From: Saliterribacillus persicus
Lineage (GTDB): Bacteria > Bacillota > Bacilli > Bacillales > Amphibacillaceae
DNA length: 64,000 nucleotides
Direction of reading: 5' to 3'
NCBI RefSeq assembly: GCF_003337485.1
Contig: NZ_QPJJ01000010.1
Span: forward strand, 1-64,000
Part shown: positions 30,903 through 40,809 of the stretch, in pieces
Numbering within the stretch: position 1 is the stretch's first letter
Layout: each line of letters begins with the position of its first letter
Translations under genes and position numbers: made by a program
The notes under the pieces: generated by a model
Databases searched by the model: none
What the model was told of the DNA's origin: nothing
Seen by the model: only the letters and a program-made list of their open reading frames with translations

Positions 30903-33106
30903 GGTATAGCCCCTTTCCATAATGCTTGTAGTGCGTCAACTTTCTCTTCGATCACTACTTCTTTACCGTGCTTCACTTGTAATAAAGTGTCGTTTGTTAC
31001 TTCGCCAATACGAACAGCATCTTCTACTACTTTTTCGAAAGCTTCTGCTTCCTCTTTTTTCACTGATACTAAGAATCGTGATTGTGTCTCACTATATAAA
31101 GCAGCCGTCAAGTCTCCTGAAACGGTGATAGACGCTCCTAGTTTTTTATTTGTAAAAAGGCTTTCTGCTACTGCAACAGCTAGTCCGCCTTCTGCTAAGT
31201 CGTGCGCAGAGCTTACATGGCCTTGTTGGATAGCTGTTAATAGCTGCGCTTGTCTTTTTGCTTCTACGTCAAGATCAATCGCCGGTGCTTTACCGAAGTA
31301 TTTTCCTTCTAGTAAATTTTGAAGCTCGCTTCCGCCAAATTCCGCTTTCGTATCACCAATTAGATAGATCACATCTCCTTCTTGTTGGAAGAAAGATGGT
31401 GTAATATCTTTTAAGCTAGCGTGCAAACCAACCATACCTACGATTGGAGTTGGGAAGATTGCTTGACCGTTTGATTCGTTATAAAGGGATACGTTCCCAC
31501 TAATAACAGGCGTATCAAGCTTTAAGCTAGCTGCACTCATACCTTCTACACTTTTTTCCATTTGCCAGAAGTTCTCCGGCTTATCCGGGTTACCGAAATT
31601 CAAACCGTCTGTTAAAGCTAATGGCTTCGCACCAGAGCAGACAATGTTACGTGCCGCTTCTGCTACCGCAATTTTACCGCCAACTTCTGGATCGAGGTAA
31701 ATATAACGAGAATTACAGTCTGTTGTCATGGCGATTGCTTTATCATAATCACGAATTCGCACGACTGCTGCATCAGATCCAGGTGAAAGGACCGTATTTG
31801 CTTGCACCATCGCATCATATTGATCATAGACATATTCTTTACTTGCAATTGTTGGTTGCAATAATAATTTTTTAAGTGCACCTGCGTAATCATTCACTGC
31901 AGGCACGTAATCTGGCATTGCTTGATATTCTGTATAATATGCTGGAACTTTCGAGTCTTTATAAAAAATTGGTGCATCCTCTGCAAGGGAGTCTACCGGA
32001 ATATCGGCAACAACTTCATCGTTATGAACCAAACGGAACATTTTATCATCGGTAACAACACCAACTGCTACCGCTTCTAATCCATACTTTTTGAAGATAT
32101 CAACGATCTCTTGTTCTTCACCCTTTTTCACACATAAAAGCATGCGTTCTTGCGATTCTGAGAGCATCATTTCATATGCTGTCATGTTTTCCTCGCGCTG
32201 TGGAATCGAATCTAAATTCATTTCCATCCCCATGCCAGCTTTACTTGCCATTTCACTCGCAGAAGAAGTAAGACCTGCTGCACCCATATCTTGAATTCCA
32301 ACTAATGCATCAGAGTGGATAACTTCAAGACATGCTTCGATTAATAATTTTTCCATAAAAGGATCGCCCACTTGAACATTCGAGCGCTTGCTCTCGGAAT
32401 CCTCAGAAAGATCCTCTGAAGCAAATGTTGCACCGTGAATCCCGTCACGACCAGTTTTAGAACCAACATACATAATCGTATTTCCCAGGCCTGCTGCAAT
32501 CCCTTTTTGAATATCCTTGGTATCAATTAACCCAACAGCCATTGCGTTAACAAGTGGGTTTCCTTCATAACAGTCATCAAATTGCACTTCACCACCAACG
32601 GTTGGAACACCAACACAGTTACCGTAGCCTGCAATACCGTGGACAACTTCTTCAAATAAATACTTCACACGACCTGTATTTAAGTTACCAAAGCGAAGGG
32701 AGTTTAACGATGCGATTGGACGAGCACCCATCGAGAAAACGTCACGGATAATTCCACCAACACCAGTTGCAGCACCTTGATAAGGCTCAACCGCTGATGG
32801 GTGATTATGACTTTCTACTTTAAATACAACACCTTGACCGTCACCAATATCAACAACCCCAGCACCCTCACCAGGTCCTTGAATAACCTGTGGACCTTCT
32901 GTTGGAAACTTGCTAAGAAGCGGCTTTGATGTTTTATAGCTACAATGCTCCGACCACATTACAGAAAAAATACCAATCTCAGTGAAATTTGGCTTTCTCC
33001 CCATAATGTCCTTGATCATATCGTACTCTTTATCTGTTAAACCCATGTCTTTGTATAGTTTGTCTTGCTCGACCATTTCAGGGGTAATTTCAGGCGCCTG
33101 CAACAT
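30878..33106 (-). CDS. purL: Phosphoribosylformylglycinamidine synthase subunit PurL
   Basis: Small-type PurL (742 aa), the synthase subunit that works with PurQ and PurS to convert FGAR to FGAM. Signatures: [12 protein letters not shown] (about 50-60), [37 protein letters not shown] (about 90-115, residues split over the active site) and [10 protein letters not shown]. The stand-alone length without a glutaminase domain matches the separate purQ and purS genes upstream. Overlaps purQ by 17 bases. Confidence 0.97.
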   Translation of the reverse strand: MLQAPEITPEMVEQDKLYKDMGLTDKEYDMIKDIMGRKPNFTEIGIFSVMWSEHCSYKTSKPLLSKFPTEGPQVIQGPGEGAGVVDIGDGQGVVFKVESHNHPSAVEPYQGAATGVGGIIRDVFSMGARPIASLNSLRFGNLNTGRVKYLFEEVVHGIAGYGNCVGVPTVGGEVQFDDCYEGNPLVNAMAVGLIDTKDIQKGIAAGLGNTIMYVGSKTGRDGIHGATFASEDLSEDSESKRSNVQVGDPFMEKLLIEACLEVIHSDALVGIQDMGAAGLTSSASEMASKAGMGMEMNLDSIPQREENMTAYEMMLSESQERMLLCVKKGEEQEIVDIFKKYGLEAVAVGVVTDDKMFRLVHNDEVVADIPVDSLAEDAPIFYKDSKVPAYYTEYQAMPDYVPAVNDYAGALKKLLLQPTIASKEYVYDQYDAMVQANTVLSPGSDAAVVRIRDYDKAIAMTTDCNSRYIYLDPEVGGKIAVAEAARNIVCSGAKPLALTDGLNFGNPDKPENFWQMEKSVEGMSAASLKLDTPVISGNVSLYNESNGQAIFPTPIVGMVGLHASLKDITPSFFQQEGDVIYLIGDTKAEFGGSELQNLLEGKYFGKAPAIDLDVEAKRQAQLLTAIQQGHVSSAHDLAEGGLAVAVAESLFTNKKLGASITVSGDLTAALYSETQSRFLVSVKKEEAEAFEKVVEDAVRIGEVTNDTLLQVKHGKEVVIEEKVDALQALWKGAIPCLLKSKA

Positions 33107-33773
33107 AGTGTTCCCTCCAGTTTTCTAGCATTGATTGAAACAATTTTAATCCATCTGCACTGCCAAGCAAATCCTCAACAGCACGTTCAGGGTGTGGCAT
33201 CATGCCTAATACATTTCCTTCTTTACTGATAATTCCTGCTATATCTGAAACTGACCCATTTGGGTTGTTTTGATAGGTAAAAACAATTTGATTGTTAGCC
33301 TTTAATTCAGCTAATGTTTCTGGATCACAGTAATAATTTCCTTCGCCATGTGCGATTGGAATCGATACAACTTCGTCCTTTTTGTAAGCAGAAGAAAACA
33401 TCGTTTTATTGTTTTCTACTACTAAGTTTTCAAAGCGACACATGAATTTTAAGTTTTTATTTCGAAGCATTGCACCAGGAAGTAATCCTGATTCTAGTAA
33501 TATTTGAAATCCATTACATACGCCTAAAATCGGCACACCTTTTTCTGCTTGCTTTTTTAGTTCCGTTACAATAGCAGAAGTAGAAGCGATCGCACCTGAA
33601 CGCAGGTAATCTCCATAAGAAAATCCGCCTGGTAATAAAATCGCGTCATACGCATCTAAGTTAGCATCCTGATACCAAACAAGCTCTGTCTCTTCGCCAA
33701 GCGCATCCTTTGCTGCATGGTACATATCACGATCACAGTTAGAACCTGGGAACACCACTACTGCAAATTTCAC
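33090..33773 (-). CDS. purQ: Phosphoribosylformylglycinamidine synthase glutaminase subunit PurQ
   Basis: Class I glutamine amidotransferase subunit, 227 aa. The nucleophile Cys is in GVCNGFQIL (Cys about 86) and the His/Glu pair is in MMPHPERA (about 195). The N-terminus [18 protein letters not shown] and [17 protein letters not shown] are standard. It supplies ammonia to PurL. Overlaps purS by 4 bases (ATGA). Confidence 0.97.
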   Translation of the reverse strand: MKFAVVVFPGSNCDRDMYHAAKDALGEETELVWYQDANLDAYDAILLPGGFSYGDYLRSGAIASTSAIVTELKKQAEKGVPILGVCNGFQILLESGLLPGAMLRNKNLKFMCRFENLVVENNKTMFSSAYKKDEVVSIPIAHGEGNYYCDPETLAELKANNQIVFTYQNNPNGSVSDIAGIISKEGNVLGMMPHPERAVEDLLGSADGLKLFQSMLENWREHYVAGA

Positions 33774-34021
33774 TGTGTGACGCCCTCCTCTATTGTGTAA
33801 TCATAATTTTCGATAACTGGATTCGCTAATAATTTTCTGCACATTTCTTCTACCTGTTTTTCTATGTCAGCCGAATCTTCGATAAATAATTCCATATATT
33901 TTCCGACACGCACTTCACCTACACCGTCGTAGCCTAATGTGTTTAATGAGTTTTGTACCGCCTTACCTTGTGGGTCAAGTACCCCTTCTTTTAATGTGAT
34001 ATGAATTTTTACTTTTTTCAT
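33770..34021 (-). CDS. purS: Phosphoribosylformylglycinamidine synthase subunit PurS
   Basis: An 83-aa scaffold protein that bridges PurL and PurQ. The family pattern is clear: [20 protein letters not shown], then [17 protein letters not shown], ending in NPVIENYDY. Overlaps purC and purQ by 4 bases on each side, so its translation is coupled. Confidence 0.96.
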   Translation of the reverse strand: MKKVKIHITLKEGVLDPQGKAVQNSLNTLGYDGVGEVRVGKYMELFIEDSADIEKQVEEMCRKLLANPVIENYDYTIEEGVTQ

Positions 34022-34731
34022 GATTTTGCCTCCAGTCTCGAAAGAATATGATCGTATACCGTAACTAAATCGCCTAAATCCTCGCGGAAAACATCCTTAT
34101 CCATCTTTTCTCCAGTTGATAAGTCCCATAAGCGACACGTATCAGGAGAGACCTCATCAGAAAGAATGATCTCATCGTTTTTGTTGCGTCCGAATTCCAA
34201 CTTAAAATCTACTAGCTGTAGATTTATCTCTTTAAAAAATGCTTGAAGCTTTTGGTTTACGAGGCGAGCCATTTTTTTAATTTCTTCTAAGTCTGCCTGT
34301 GTGCAGTCTGTTAAAAATAATGCATGCTCATCATTTATTAAAGGATCACCTAGCGCATCTTCCTTATAGAAAAATTCAACAAGTGCAGGCTGAAAAGGTG
34401 TTTTTTCTTCAAGTCCAATTCGTTTTGTAATACTACCTGCTGCAACATTTCTAACTACCACTTCTAAAGGAATAATCGTTGTTTTTTCAACCAGCTGTTC
34501 GGTATCATTTAAAGCTTCTTTAAAATGACTAGCCACTCCATTTGCAGCTAAGTAGTCAAATACCTTTGCTGAAATTAAGTTATTGTAACGACCTTTTCCT
34601 TTAAAATTCGCTTTTTTCACACCGTTAAATGCTGTTGCATCATTTTTATAAGAAAGAACAAGGAGATTATCGTCCCCTTTGACGGTAAAAACCTGCTTTG
34701 CTTTTCCTTCATAAAGTAATTGATCCTTCAT
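34018..34731 (-). CDS. purC: SAICAR synthase PurC
   Basis: PurC joins aspartate to CAIR. The 237 aa contain LLYEGKAKQVF, the ATP-binding region, LEVVVRNVAAGSITKR (about 80-95), VDFKLEFGRN and LSDEVSPDTCRLWD, all family signatures. GAGGTG lies about 8 bases before the ATG. It is 39 bases after purB. Confidence 0.97.
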   Translation of the reverse strand: MKDQLLYEGKAKQVFTVKGDDNLLVLSYKNDATAFNGVKKANFKGKGRYNNLISAKVFDYLAANGVASHFKEALNDTEQLVEKTTIIPLEVVVRNVAAGSITKRIGLEEKTPFQPALVEFFYKEDALGDPLINDEHALFLTDCTQADLEEIKKMARLVNQKLQAFFKEINLQLVDFKLEFGRNKNDEIILSDEVSPDTCRLWDLSTGEKMDKDVFREDLGDLVTVYDHILSRLEAKS

Positions 34732-34770
34732 TTTGCTTCACCTCATATCCAAGTTTTTCGTACGTGATTC

Positions 34771-36066
34771 TTATGCTAAGCCGATTTTTTTGAAAATTTG
34801 ATCGACGTTTTTCAAGTGATACGTATAGTCAAAGCAATCACTTATTTCATCTGGTGTTAATGTTTCGGTGATTTTCTTTTCTTGTTCAATTAAATCACGG
34901 AAATGTGTTGCCGTTTCCCACGCCTTCATCGCATTTGGTTGCACGATATCATACGCTTCTTCTCTACTCATTCCTTTATCAATTAAGGATAATAATACGC
35001 GTTGAGAAAAGATAACGCCGTATGTGCGGTCAATATTACGCTTCATATTTTCTGGGAATACCGTAAGATTTTTCACGATATTACTGAAACGATTTAACAT
35101 ATAATTCAGTGCAATTGTGGCATCTGGTAAAATTACGCGTTCTGCAGAGGAGTGCGAAATATCACGCTCATGCCATAAGGAAACATTTTCATAGGCTGTA
35201 ACCATATAACCACGAATAACACGAGCCATTCCTGTCATATTTTCAGAGCCGATTGGGTTACGCTTATGAGGCATAGCAGATGACCCCTTTTGGCCTTTTG
35301 CAAAGAATTCTTCTACTTCTCTTGTTTCTGTTTTCTGAAGTCCTCGGATTTCTGTAGCAAATTTTTCAATCGACGAAGCAACAAGTGCTAGCGCAGATAA
35401 ATATTGTGCATGTCGATCACGTTGCAACGTTTGGGTAGAAACTGGCGCAGCAGCTAACCCTAATTTCTGGCAAACAAATTCTTCTACGAACGGATCAATA
35501 TTTGCATACGTCCCAACAGCACCTGATAGCTTACCAGTTTCAATAACCTCAGCAGCTGCATTAAAGCGAACTAAGTTACGTTTCATTTCCTCATACCATA
35601 ACGCAAGCTTCAAACCAAACGTAGTTGGTTCTGCATGCACCCCGTGGGTACGACCCATCATAACGGTATGTTTATGTTCAATTGCTTTTTCCTTTAAAAT
35701 CTCGATGAAGTTCTCAATATCTTTACGAATAATTTCGTTTGCTTGCTTTAACAAATAAGAAAGTGCTGTATCTACAACGTCTGTTGACGTTAAGCCGTAG
35801 TGTACCCATTTACGTTCTTCACCTAGTGTTTCAGAAACGGCGCGGGTAAAGGCTACCACATCATGGCGTGTATCTTGTTCAATTTCAAAAATACGATCCA
35901 CATCAAAAGAGGCATTCGCACGAATTTTCTCTACATCTTCTTTAGGTATATTGCCAAGCTCACTCCAAGCTTCACACGCTAAAATTTCTACTTCCAACCA
36001 TGCTTTAAATCGGTTTTCATCTGTCCAAATAGATCCCATTTCTTCTCTAGTATAACGTTCAATCAT
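34771..36066 (-). CDS. purB: Adenylosuccinate lyase PurB
   Basis: PurB removes fumarate from SAICAR and from adenylosuccinate, so it serves both IMP and AMP synthesis. The 431 aa include the catalytic-base region [15 protein letters not shown] (about 138-152) and the fumarase/aspartase signature [17 protein letters not shown] (about 263-279). RBS AGGAGG. It is 13 bases after purK. Confidence 0.97.
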   Translation of the reverse strand: MIERYTREEMGSIWTDENRFKAWLEVEILACEAWSELGNIPKEDVEKIRANASFDVDRIFEIEQDTRHDVVAFTRAVSETLGEERKWVHYGLTSTDVVDTALSYLLKQANEIIRKDIENFIEILKEKAIEHKHTVMMGRTHGVHAEPTTFGLKLALWYEEMKRNLVRFNAAAEVIETGKLSGAVGTYANIDPFVEEFVCQKLGLAAAPVSTQTLQRDRHAQYLSALALVASSIEKFATEIRGLQKTETREVEEFFAKGQKGSSAMPHKRNPIGSENMTGMARVIRGYMVTAYENVSLWHERDISHSSAERVILPDATIALNYMLNRFSNIVKNLTVFPENMKRNIDRTYGVIFSQRVLLSLIDKGMSREEAYDIVQPNAMKAWETATHFRDLIEQEKKITETLTPDEISDCFDYTYHLKNVDQIFKKIGLA

Positions 36067-36079
36067 GTGCGTTTGCCTC

Positions 36080-37213
36080 CTAATTTTTATCCTCTAAAAT
36101 ACTTTTCTCTATTAAATCTCTATATAAGTTTGAAAAATTGTCCCCAATATAGGTTACATGCCCCATTTTTCTCTCGGGCTTGTTCTCTTCTTTTCCGTAC
36201 ATATGCACATGGCCATAGCCGATCTCATTTAATCGATTAAAAAATAGGTCCACATCTTTTCCAAGTAAGTTGAGCATAACTGCTGCTCCGTGGAAATAGA
36301 TTGGCGCAAGTGGCAAATTGCAAATGGCGCGTACATGCTGTTCGAATTGTGATACATTACAAGCTTCTATTGTATAATGACCTGAATTATGTGGTCTTGG
36401 TGCCATTTCATTGATTAAGATATTCTCCCCCTGGACAAACATTTCAATCGCAAAGGTGCCGACCACATTTATAGTACTGGCTATCGCAGCTGCCGCTTCT
36501 TTTGCTTTTTCAACCGTCGACTCACTAACGCGCGCTGGTACAATTGTTGTATATAAAATATGATTTCGGTGAATATTCTCTGCTACTGGAAAATAACTGA
36601 TATCACCATTTGCTTTTCTAGAAAAGACGATGGATATTTCTTTATCAAAGCTCACCCATTTTTCTACGATCACACGCCCATTCTTCTCAAGCATAGCTTC
36701 TGCTTCACTTAGATTATCCTCGTTTTCAAGCTTCACTTGTCCTTTACCGTCATAACCACCACGGCAAGTTTTCACTACTAATGGATAACCAATTTCAGCT
36801 ATTGCATCCTTTAGCATAGGCGCGGTCGTTACAATTTTGTATGGTGCTACTGGTTGACCACTTTCTACAATGGCTTCTTTTTCTACTTCACGGTCTTGTG
36901 TGATGCGAAGCGATCTGGCCCCTTGAGGTAGTATTCCTTTTCCCTCTAAAAATTCAGCCGCTTTTAAGTCAACATTTTCAAATTCATAGGTTACCACATC
37001 ACTTTTTTCAGCTAACTCCTTGATCGCATCTAAATCGTCATATTTTGCGACAATTTGATCGTCTGCGACTTGGGCAGTCGGACAATCTGGAGTTGGATCT
37101 AACACAACCACACGATAGCCCATATGCTTCGCTTGGGTCGTCATCATTCTGCCTAGCTGACCTCCACCGATAATACCAATTGTTTTCCCGTATGTTAGTT
37201 TATTTTGTAGCAA
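36080..37213 (-). CDS. purK: N5-carboxyaminoimidazole ribonucleotide synthase PurK
   Basis: ATP-grasp enzyme (377 aa) that makes N5-CAIR from AIR, ATP and bicarbonate. Signatures: [13 protein letters not shown] (about 13-25), [14 protein letters not shown] (about 145-158) and the metal-site [16 protein letters not shown]. The start is TTG 37213, preceded by GAGGGAAG. It overlaps purE by 14 bases. Confidence 0.96.
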   Translation of the reverse strand: MLQNKLTYGKTIGIIGGGQLGRMMTTQAKHMGYRVVVLDPTPDCPTAQVADDQIVAKYDDLDAIKELAEKSDVVTYEFENVDLKAAEFLEGKGILPQGARSLRITQDREVEKEAIVESGQPVAPYKIVTTAPMLKDAIAEIGYPLVVKTCRGGYDGKGQVKLENEDNLSEAEAMLEKNGRVIVEKWVSFDKEISIVFSRKANGDISYFPVAENIHRNHILYTTIVPARVSESTVEKAKEAAAAIASTINVVGTFAIEMFVQGENILINEMAPRPHNSGHYTIEACNVSQFEQHVRAICNLPLAPIYFHGAAVMLNLLGKDVDLFFNRLNEIGYGHVHMYGKEENKPERKMGHVTYIGDNFSNLYRDLIEKSILEDKN

Positions 37214-37691
37214 GATCTTCCCTCATTTCTGATACCTTTTCTTTCATTGAATTCTGATGCGCTTCTAACCGTTTCGCCACATCCTCATCAAATGATCCTA
37301 TAATCTGTGCTGCTAAAATTCCAGCGTTCGTTGCCCCAGCTTTTCCAATTGCAACCGTTGCAACCGGAACACCACCAGGCATTTGAACAATAGAAAGTAA
37401 TGAATCTAATCCATTTAAACTCTTGGTTTGTACCGGTATCCCTATTACCGGAAGCGTCGTTTTCGCTGCTACCATTCCAGGTAAATGTGCAGCACCACCT
37501 GCTCCAGCGATAATAACCTTTAATCCCTTACCTCTTGCTTTATCTGCATATTCAAACATATCTTCTGGAGTTCTATGAGCGGATATCACTTCTTTTTCAT
37601 AGCTAATTCCTAATTGATCTAAACTGCTACATGCGTGTTGCATCGTTTCCCAATCTGAAATGCTTCCCATAATGATTCCTACTTGTGCCAT
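37200..37691 (-). CDS. purE: N5-CAIR mutase PurE
   Basis: Class I PurE (163 aa) moves the carboxyl group of N5-CAIR to give CAIR. Family signatures: [15 protein letters not shown] (about 6-20), [13 protein letters not shown] (about 40-52) and [17 protein letters not shown]. First gene of the twelve-gene pur operon, expressed from a promoter about 345 bases upstream through a guanine-class riboswitch. Confidence 0.97.
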   Translation of the reverse strand: MAQVGIIMGSISDWETMQHACSSLDQLGISYEKEVISAHRTPEDMFEYADKARGKGLKVIIAGAGGAAHLPGMVAAKTTLPVIGIPVQTKSLNGLDSLLSIVQMPGGVPVATVAIGKAGATNAGILAAQIIGSFDEDVAKRLEAHQNSMKEKVSEMREDLATK

Positions 37692-37723
37692 TAAAACCCT
37701 ACTTTCTATTTTTCATTTAGTCC

Positions 37724-37770
37724 AAACAAAAAGCCTACTCATCTCTTCTATAAAGAGAAGATGAATAGGC
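37724..37770 (-). terminator. Riboswitch-controlled terminator of the pur leader
   Basis: A long stem (GCCTACTCATCT... pairing with ...AGATGAATAGGC, 37733-37770, one mismatch) is followed on the minus strand by TTTTTGTTT. It lies 33 bases before purE and about 155 bases past the aptamer, the position expected for the OFF-state terminator. A short reading frame that spans the leader (37735-37932) is not credible as a gene. Confidence 0.88.
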
Positions 37771-37925
37771 ACCAAAACAAACATTGCATGTGTGTCTATC
37801 TTTTCTCTTTAGGGCTAACTCGTACATGTTTATATTAAATAAATAAGCACATGGTTTATCACGAACCCTTTTCAGGCGCAAAAGCACCCCTAGATAATAG
37901 ATAGTCAAAAGCAATGAAGCATCTT

Positions 37926-37994
37926 CCTTCATAGTCCATCATTTACGGTGACGGGTAGAGACAATTGGGCCATATTCCCAAAAATATATGAGGA
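37926..37994 (-). ncRNA. Purine riboswitch aptamer upstream of purE (guanine class)
   Basis: The minus strand carries the conserved aptamer: P1 strands CCTCATA/TATGAAGG, the J1/2-P2 region GGGAATATGGCCC, TCTACC, CACCGTAAAT and GGACTATG. The nucleotide equivalent to position 74 of the xpt aptamer is C (GACTAT), which selects guanine or hypoxanthine over adenine. When the ligand binds, the downstream terminator should form and shut off purE. Confidence 0.93.
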
Positions 37995-38035
37995 TTTATT
38001 TCAATTAAATTGTTAGATAAGTTTACTACATATTT

Positions 38036-38065
38036 ATGATAACAAGGACCCTTCCCTACTGTCAA
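38036..38065 (-). promoter_or_regulatory. purE promoter
   Basis: A perfect -35 TTGACA (38060-38065, minus strand) and -10 TATCAT (38036-38041) are separated by 18 bases. The PurR-box pair ends just upstream of the -35. Confidence 0.8.
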
Positions 38066-38071
38066 CAAAAA

Positions 38072-38107
38072 TCGAACGATAATTTATAAATATAAATTAT
38101 CGTTCGT
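38072..38107. promoter_or_regulatory. PurR-box pair upstream of purE, overlapping the yebG stop
   Basis: A near-perfect long palindrome has CGAACGATAATTTAT on one arm and its complement on the other. The CGAA (38073-38076) and TTCG (38103-38106) cores are separated by 26 bases. Paired inverted CGAA cores near this spacing are how Bacillus PurR operators look. The right arm contains the stop codon and last codons of yebG, and on the minus strand the stem is followed by ATTTTTG, so it could also terminate yebG. Confidence 0.75.
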
Positions 38108-38366
38108 CTTTTAGCGATATACACTCGAATATTATTTCCCTTTCGACTGGTTCAAACCCATTTTCCATTTCCTTGAAGATTGGTTTCTCCATTCTTCGGA
38201 CTGGTTTAAAACCAGCTTCTTCTATGCGCGCCATACACGCATCAATCGTTTCGTTTTTCTGTACTGTGAACGTCTGCTTGCTTCTGCTGTTCTGGTTGCT
38301 CTGCTTGTTCTGATTGGACTGCCTGTTCAGCTTGTTCTGCTTGGATTGCTTCTTCTTGTTCGACAC
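38097..38366 (-). CDS. yebG: NETI-motif protein (YebG family)
   Basis: A small protein of unknown function named for its NETI motif. Here [30 protein letters not shown] (about 37-66, family hallmark) is followed by [13 protein letters not shown]. Residues 4-32 are a Ser/Asn/Gln/Lys-rich low-complexity tail absent from the homologues I know. It is encoded within the 3' end of yebE in a different frame (125-base overlap). GTG 38366 is the only credible start, and its RBS (AGGGGG, about 13 bases away) is poor. The extent of the N-terminus is therefore uncertain. Confidence 0.8.
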   Translation of the reverse strand: MSNKKKQSKQNKLNRQSNQNKQSNQNSRSKQTFTVQKNETIDACMARIEEAGFKPVRRMEKPIFKEMENGFEPVEREIIFECISLKDER

Positions 38367-38907
38367 TTTTCTTAATTCGCCCCCTCTTGACCTGTTTCAC
38401 CCAGAATCCGCCATGGATCTGTTTTGGTTCGTAGGCAATAATAAAAGCCTTGGGATCAATTGATTTAACCGCTTCGTATAAATTAAGTTCATACTTTCTC
38501 GGCGTTAAAATTTGCATCGATAACCTGTCTCCATCCATTCCATACGCATACCAGCTCGTAACACCGTACCCTTTGTCTCTTAGCTGTTTGGTTAGACTGA
38601 TATCTGGACTTGAAGAAATCACATTCACCGTGATATATCCTAATGCCAGCTTTTCCTCTATTTTCGACCCAACTATTACCCCGATACCATACCCTAAACC
38701 ATATGCTACTAAATTTTGAATTTCACCAAGGTTATCTAATACAAGTCCTAACCCTAATGTATAGATGACAATCTCAAATGTACCGATTGAACCCGCAATA
38801 TATCTTCTACCCTTTAATGTCAGAATGACCCTGATCGTAGATAGTGATACATACACAATATTTATCAATAAAATTATAAGCACCATCATAATTGCATTAT
38901 CTAACAT
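38242..38907 (-). CDS. yebE: DUF2179 membrane protein (YebE family, UPF0316)
   Basis: 221 aa. Three transmembrane helices in residues 5-80 (ending in an [19 protein letters not shown] stretch) are followed by a cytoplasmic DUF2179 domain (about 95-180; [25 protein letters not shown]). The last about 35 residues are a Glu-Gln-Ala repeat ([17 protein letters not shown]) that extends beyond normal homologues and is shared, in another frame, with yebG. GAAGGAGG precedes the ATG. Function is unknown; its place between pbuG and purE is conserved in Bacillus. Confidence 0.9.
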   Translation of the reverse strand: MLDNAIMMVLIILLINIVYVSLSTIRVILTLKGRRYIAGSIGTFEIVIYTLGLGLVLDNLGEIQNLVAYGLGYGIGVIVGSKIEEKLALGYITVNVISSSPDISLTKQLRDKGYGVTSWYAYGMDGDRLSMQILTPRKYELNLYEAVKSIDPKAFIIAYEPKQIHGGFWVKQVKRGRIKKSVEQEEAIQAEQAEQAVQSEQAEQPEQQKQADVHSTEKRND

Positions 38908-39070
38908 ATTCTACCTCCTTCACCTCTACAACACTGTATGAAAACACACGCAAAAACTTTTCTAATTTTAAACGGTAATTTTATCACAGAAAAACTCCCA
39001 TGCATAGCAATCGGAGAGAGGAAATTATTTTTATTGAGGAATCATTCGAGGTGCTAATTAAAACTGTTTG

Positions 39071-39186
39071 TTATATTCGTTAAAATCCAATTATATTCGC
39101 CACTTTATCAATTATTTTCGTTATTCCCACGATATATTCGTAAAAAGCAGCATATATTCGTCATTATTAACATATATTCGTCAATT
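39071..39186. repeat. Phased repeat array C: six TATATTCG units, period 20-21 bp
   Basis: TTCG occurs at 39076, 39096, 39117, 39137, 39157 and 39177, spaced 20, 21, 20, 20 and 20 bases. The unit is (C/T)ATATATTCGT plus about 10 variable bases, very like array A 22 kb away. It lies beyond the pbuG terminator in the gene-free stretch 38908-39227, core on the + strand. The remainder of that gap (38908-39070) shows no other feature. Confidence 0.88.
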
Positions 39187-39222
39187 TAAAAAAGCCCCAG
39201 CAAAATGCCAGGGCAACTTTTC
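39186..39222 (-). terminator. Intrinsic terminator of pbuG
   Basis: The minus strand reads GCCCTGGCATTTTGCTGGGGC followed by TTTTTTAAA; arms GCCC(T)GGC and GC(T)GGGGC pair with mismatches. It lies a few bases beyond the pbuG stop at 39228. Confidence 0.75.
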
Positions 39223-39227
39223 GTATT

Positions 39228-40529
39228 TTAATGTAAGAATGCTAGATATAGGATAAAGACAATAAACAATGCCCACATGATTGGACCAATTTCCTTCACG
39301 CGTCCTTTTGCTAGCATGGTTAATGGATAAAAGATGAAACCAACCGCGATACCTGTTGCAATACTATAAGCTAATGGCATCATAATCACAGTTAAGAATG
39401 CTGGAACTGCAATTTCAAACTCATTCCAAGGAATATCCTTTAATGTAGAAGCCATCATCACACCGACGATAATTAGCGCTGGTGCAGTTACTGCACTTGT
39501 TACAACATCTAATAGTGGGGAGAAGAATAGGGCTAAAATAAATAGTCCTGCTGTTACCACTGCTGTAAAACCAGATCGACCGCCTGCTCCAACCCCGGTT
39601 GCAGACTCTACATAGGAAGTTGTCGTTGACGTACCAAGCGTTGCACCAACAACGGTTGCTGCTGAATCAGAGAATAATGCTCTACCTGCTTTTGGTAGTT
39701 TGTTATCCTTCATTAAACCTGCTTTAGATGCAACAGCCACTAACGTACCTGCTGTATCAAAAAAGTCGACGAATAAGAACGTTAAAATAACACCAAGCAT
39801 TTGAAGGGTAAATACTTCACCTAAATGCGTAAATGCAGCACCAAATGTTGGTGAAATATCTGGTACAGGTGCAAGAATAGCTTCTGGTAAAGGTACTTGA
39901 CTAAAGATCATACCAACTACTGCTGTAATAACCATCCCGTAAAATACGCCGCCTTTAATGCCAAGCGTAATTAAGATTACGGTCACAATAACACCGAAAA
40001 CAGCTAAAAGTGTTGGCCCAGTTGTAAGGTCACCTAGAGCAACCATCGTAGCTGGATCTGCAACGATAATACCTGAATTTTGAAAACCAATAAATGCGAT
40101 AAATAGACCAATACCTGCTCCAACCGCTAATTTTAAAGTCGGAGGAATTGCATTAATAATTTTTTCACGAACACCAGAAAGCGTAAGAACAATAAATATA
40201 AGTCCTGAAACTAAAACCCCAGCTAATGCTGTTTCCCACGGAATTCCGTAACCAAGCACAACTGTATAAGTAAAGAATGCATTCAATCCCATGCCTGGTG
40301 CTAATGCGATTGGATACTTAGCAAGTAACCCCATTAAAAGTGTACCAATAGCTGCTGCTAAGGCAGTTGCTACAAAGACAGCGTCACGATCCATACCAGT
40401 ACCTTCTGTTGCAAGCATGGACGGATTGACGAATAAAATATAGGCCATTGCTAAGAAAGTAGTTAAACCAGCAATCGTTTCCGTACGGAAATTAGTGCCT
40501 AACTTATCAAACTCGAAAAACTTTTTCAT
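39228..40529 (-). CDS. pbuG: Hypoxanthine/guanine permease PbuG
   Basis: A 433-aa NCS2-type permease of the AzgA-like family for hypoxanthine and guanine uptake. About 12 transmembrane helices; signatures TETIAGLTTFLAMAYILFVNP (about 16-35), LAPGMGLNAFFTY and FVDFFDTAGTLVAVA. ATG 40529 (MKKFFEFDKLGTNFR) follows AAAGGGGAG; the longer frame to 40559 has no RBS. Regulation by a guanine-class riboswitch and a PurR-box pair in its leader confirms its purine role. Confidence 0.93.
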   Translation of the reverse strand: MKKFFEFDKLGTNFRTETIAGLTTFLAMAYILFVNPSMLATEGTGMDRDAVFVATALAAAIGTLLMGLLAKYPIALAPGMGLNAFFTYTVVLGYGIPWETALAGVLVSGLIFIVLTLSGVREKIINAIPPTLKLAVGAGIGLFIAFIGFQNSGIIVADPATMVALGDLTTGPTLLAVFGVIVTVILITLGIKGGVFYGMVITAVVGMIFSQVPLPEAILAPVPDISPTFGAAFTHLGEVFTLQMLGVILTFLFVDFFDTAGTLVAVASKAGLMKDNKLPKAGRALFSDSAATVVGATLGTSTTTSYVESATGVGAGGRSGFTAVVTAGLFILALFFSPLLDVVTSAVTAPALIIVGVMMASTLKDIPWNEFEIAVPAFLTVIMMPLAYSIATGIAVGFIFYPLTMLAKGRVKEIGPIMWALFIVFILYLAFLH

Positions 40530-40582
40530 TCTTATTAACTCCCCTTTTTTCGTATACATGAAAAAGATAAAGACAAATAAAA

Positions 40583-40607
40583 AACACCTTTAGTCGATAA
40601 AGGTGTT
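40583..40607 (-). terminator. Riboswitch-controlled terminator of pbuG
   Basis: AACACCTTTA and TAAAGGTGTT are perfect 10-bp arms with a 5-nt loop, followed on the minus strand by TTTTTTATTTG. An alternative stem (GGAACAGAAAC/GTTTCTGTTCC, 40617-40667) lies between it and the aptamer. Confidence 0.88.
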
Positions 40608-40667
40608 CTACGTTACAACGGAACAGAAACCTTACAGCAAGAAAATAACACAAGAAAGTTTCTGTTC

Positions 40668-40739
40668 CATCGTAGTCAGACCAAATATCCGGTGGTCTGG
40701 TAGAAACTCTTGAGCCTTATCCTCAACATTATACGATGA
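40668..40739 (-). ncRNA. Purine riboswitch aptamer upstream of pbuG (guanine class)
   Basis: Minus-strand elements: P1 CATCGTAT/ACGATG, GAGGATAAGGCTC, TTTCTACC, CACCGGATAT and TCTGACTACGATG. The discriminating position is C (GACTAC), which indicates guanine or hypoxanthine. It feeds the terminator at 40583-40607, so uptake is shut down when purine is plentiful. Confidence 0.92.
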
Positions 40740-40774
40740 AATATTTAATATTAAATTGAATAATTACATTGTCT

Positions 40775-40803
40775 ATAATACGACGCTAACGTATTTTCGT
40801 CAA
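40775..40803 (-). promoter_or_regulatory. pbuG promoter
   Basis: Minus-strand -35 TTGACG (40798-40803) and -10 TATTAT (40775-40780) with a 17-base spacer. The transcript would begin about 30 bases before the aptamer. Confidence 0.75.
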
Positions 40804-40809
40804 GAAAAA

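Noticed and set aside
37735-37932. 65-aa open frame between the purE aptamer and purE
   Set aside because: It lies inside the riboswitch leader and covers the terminator; no RBS.
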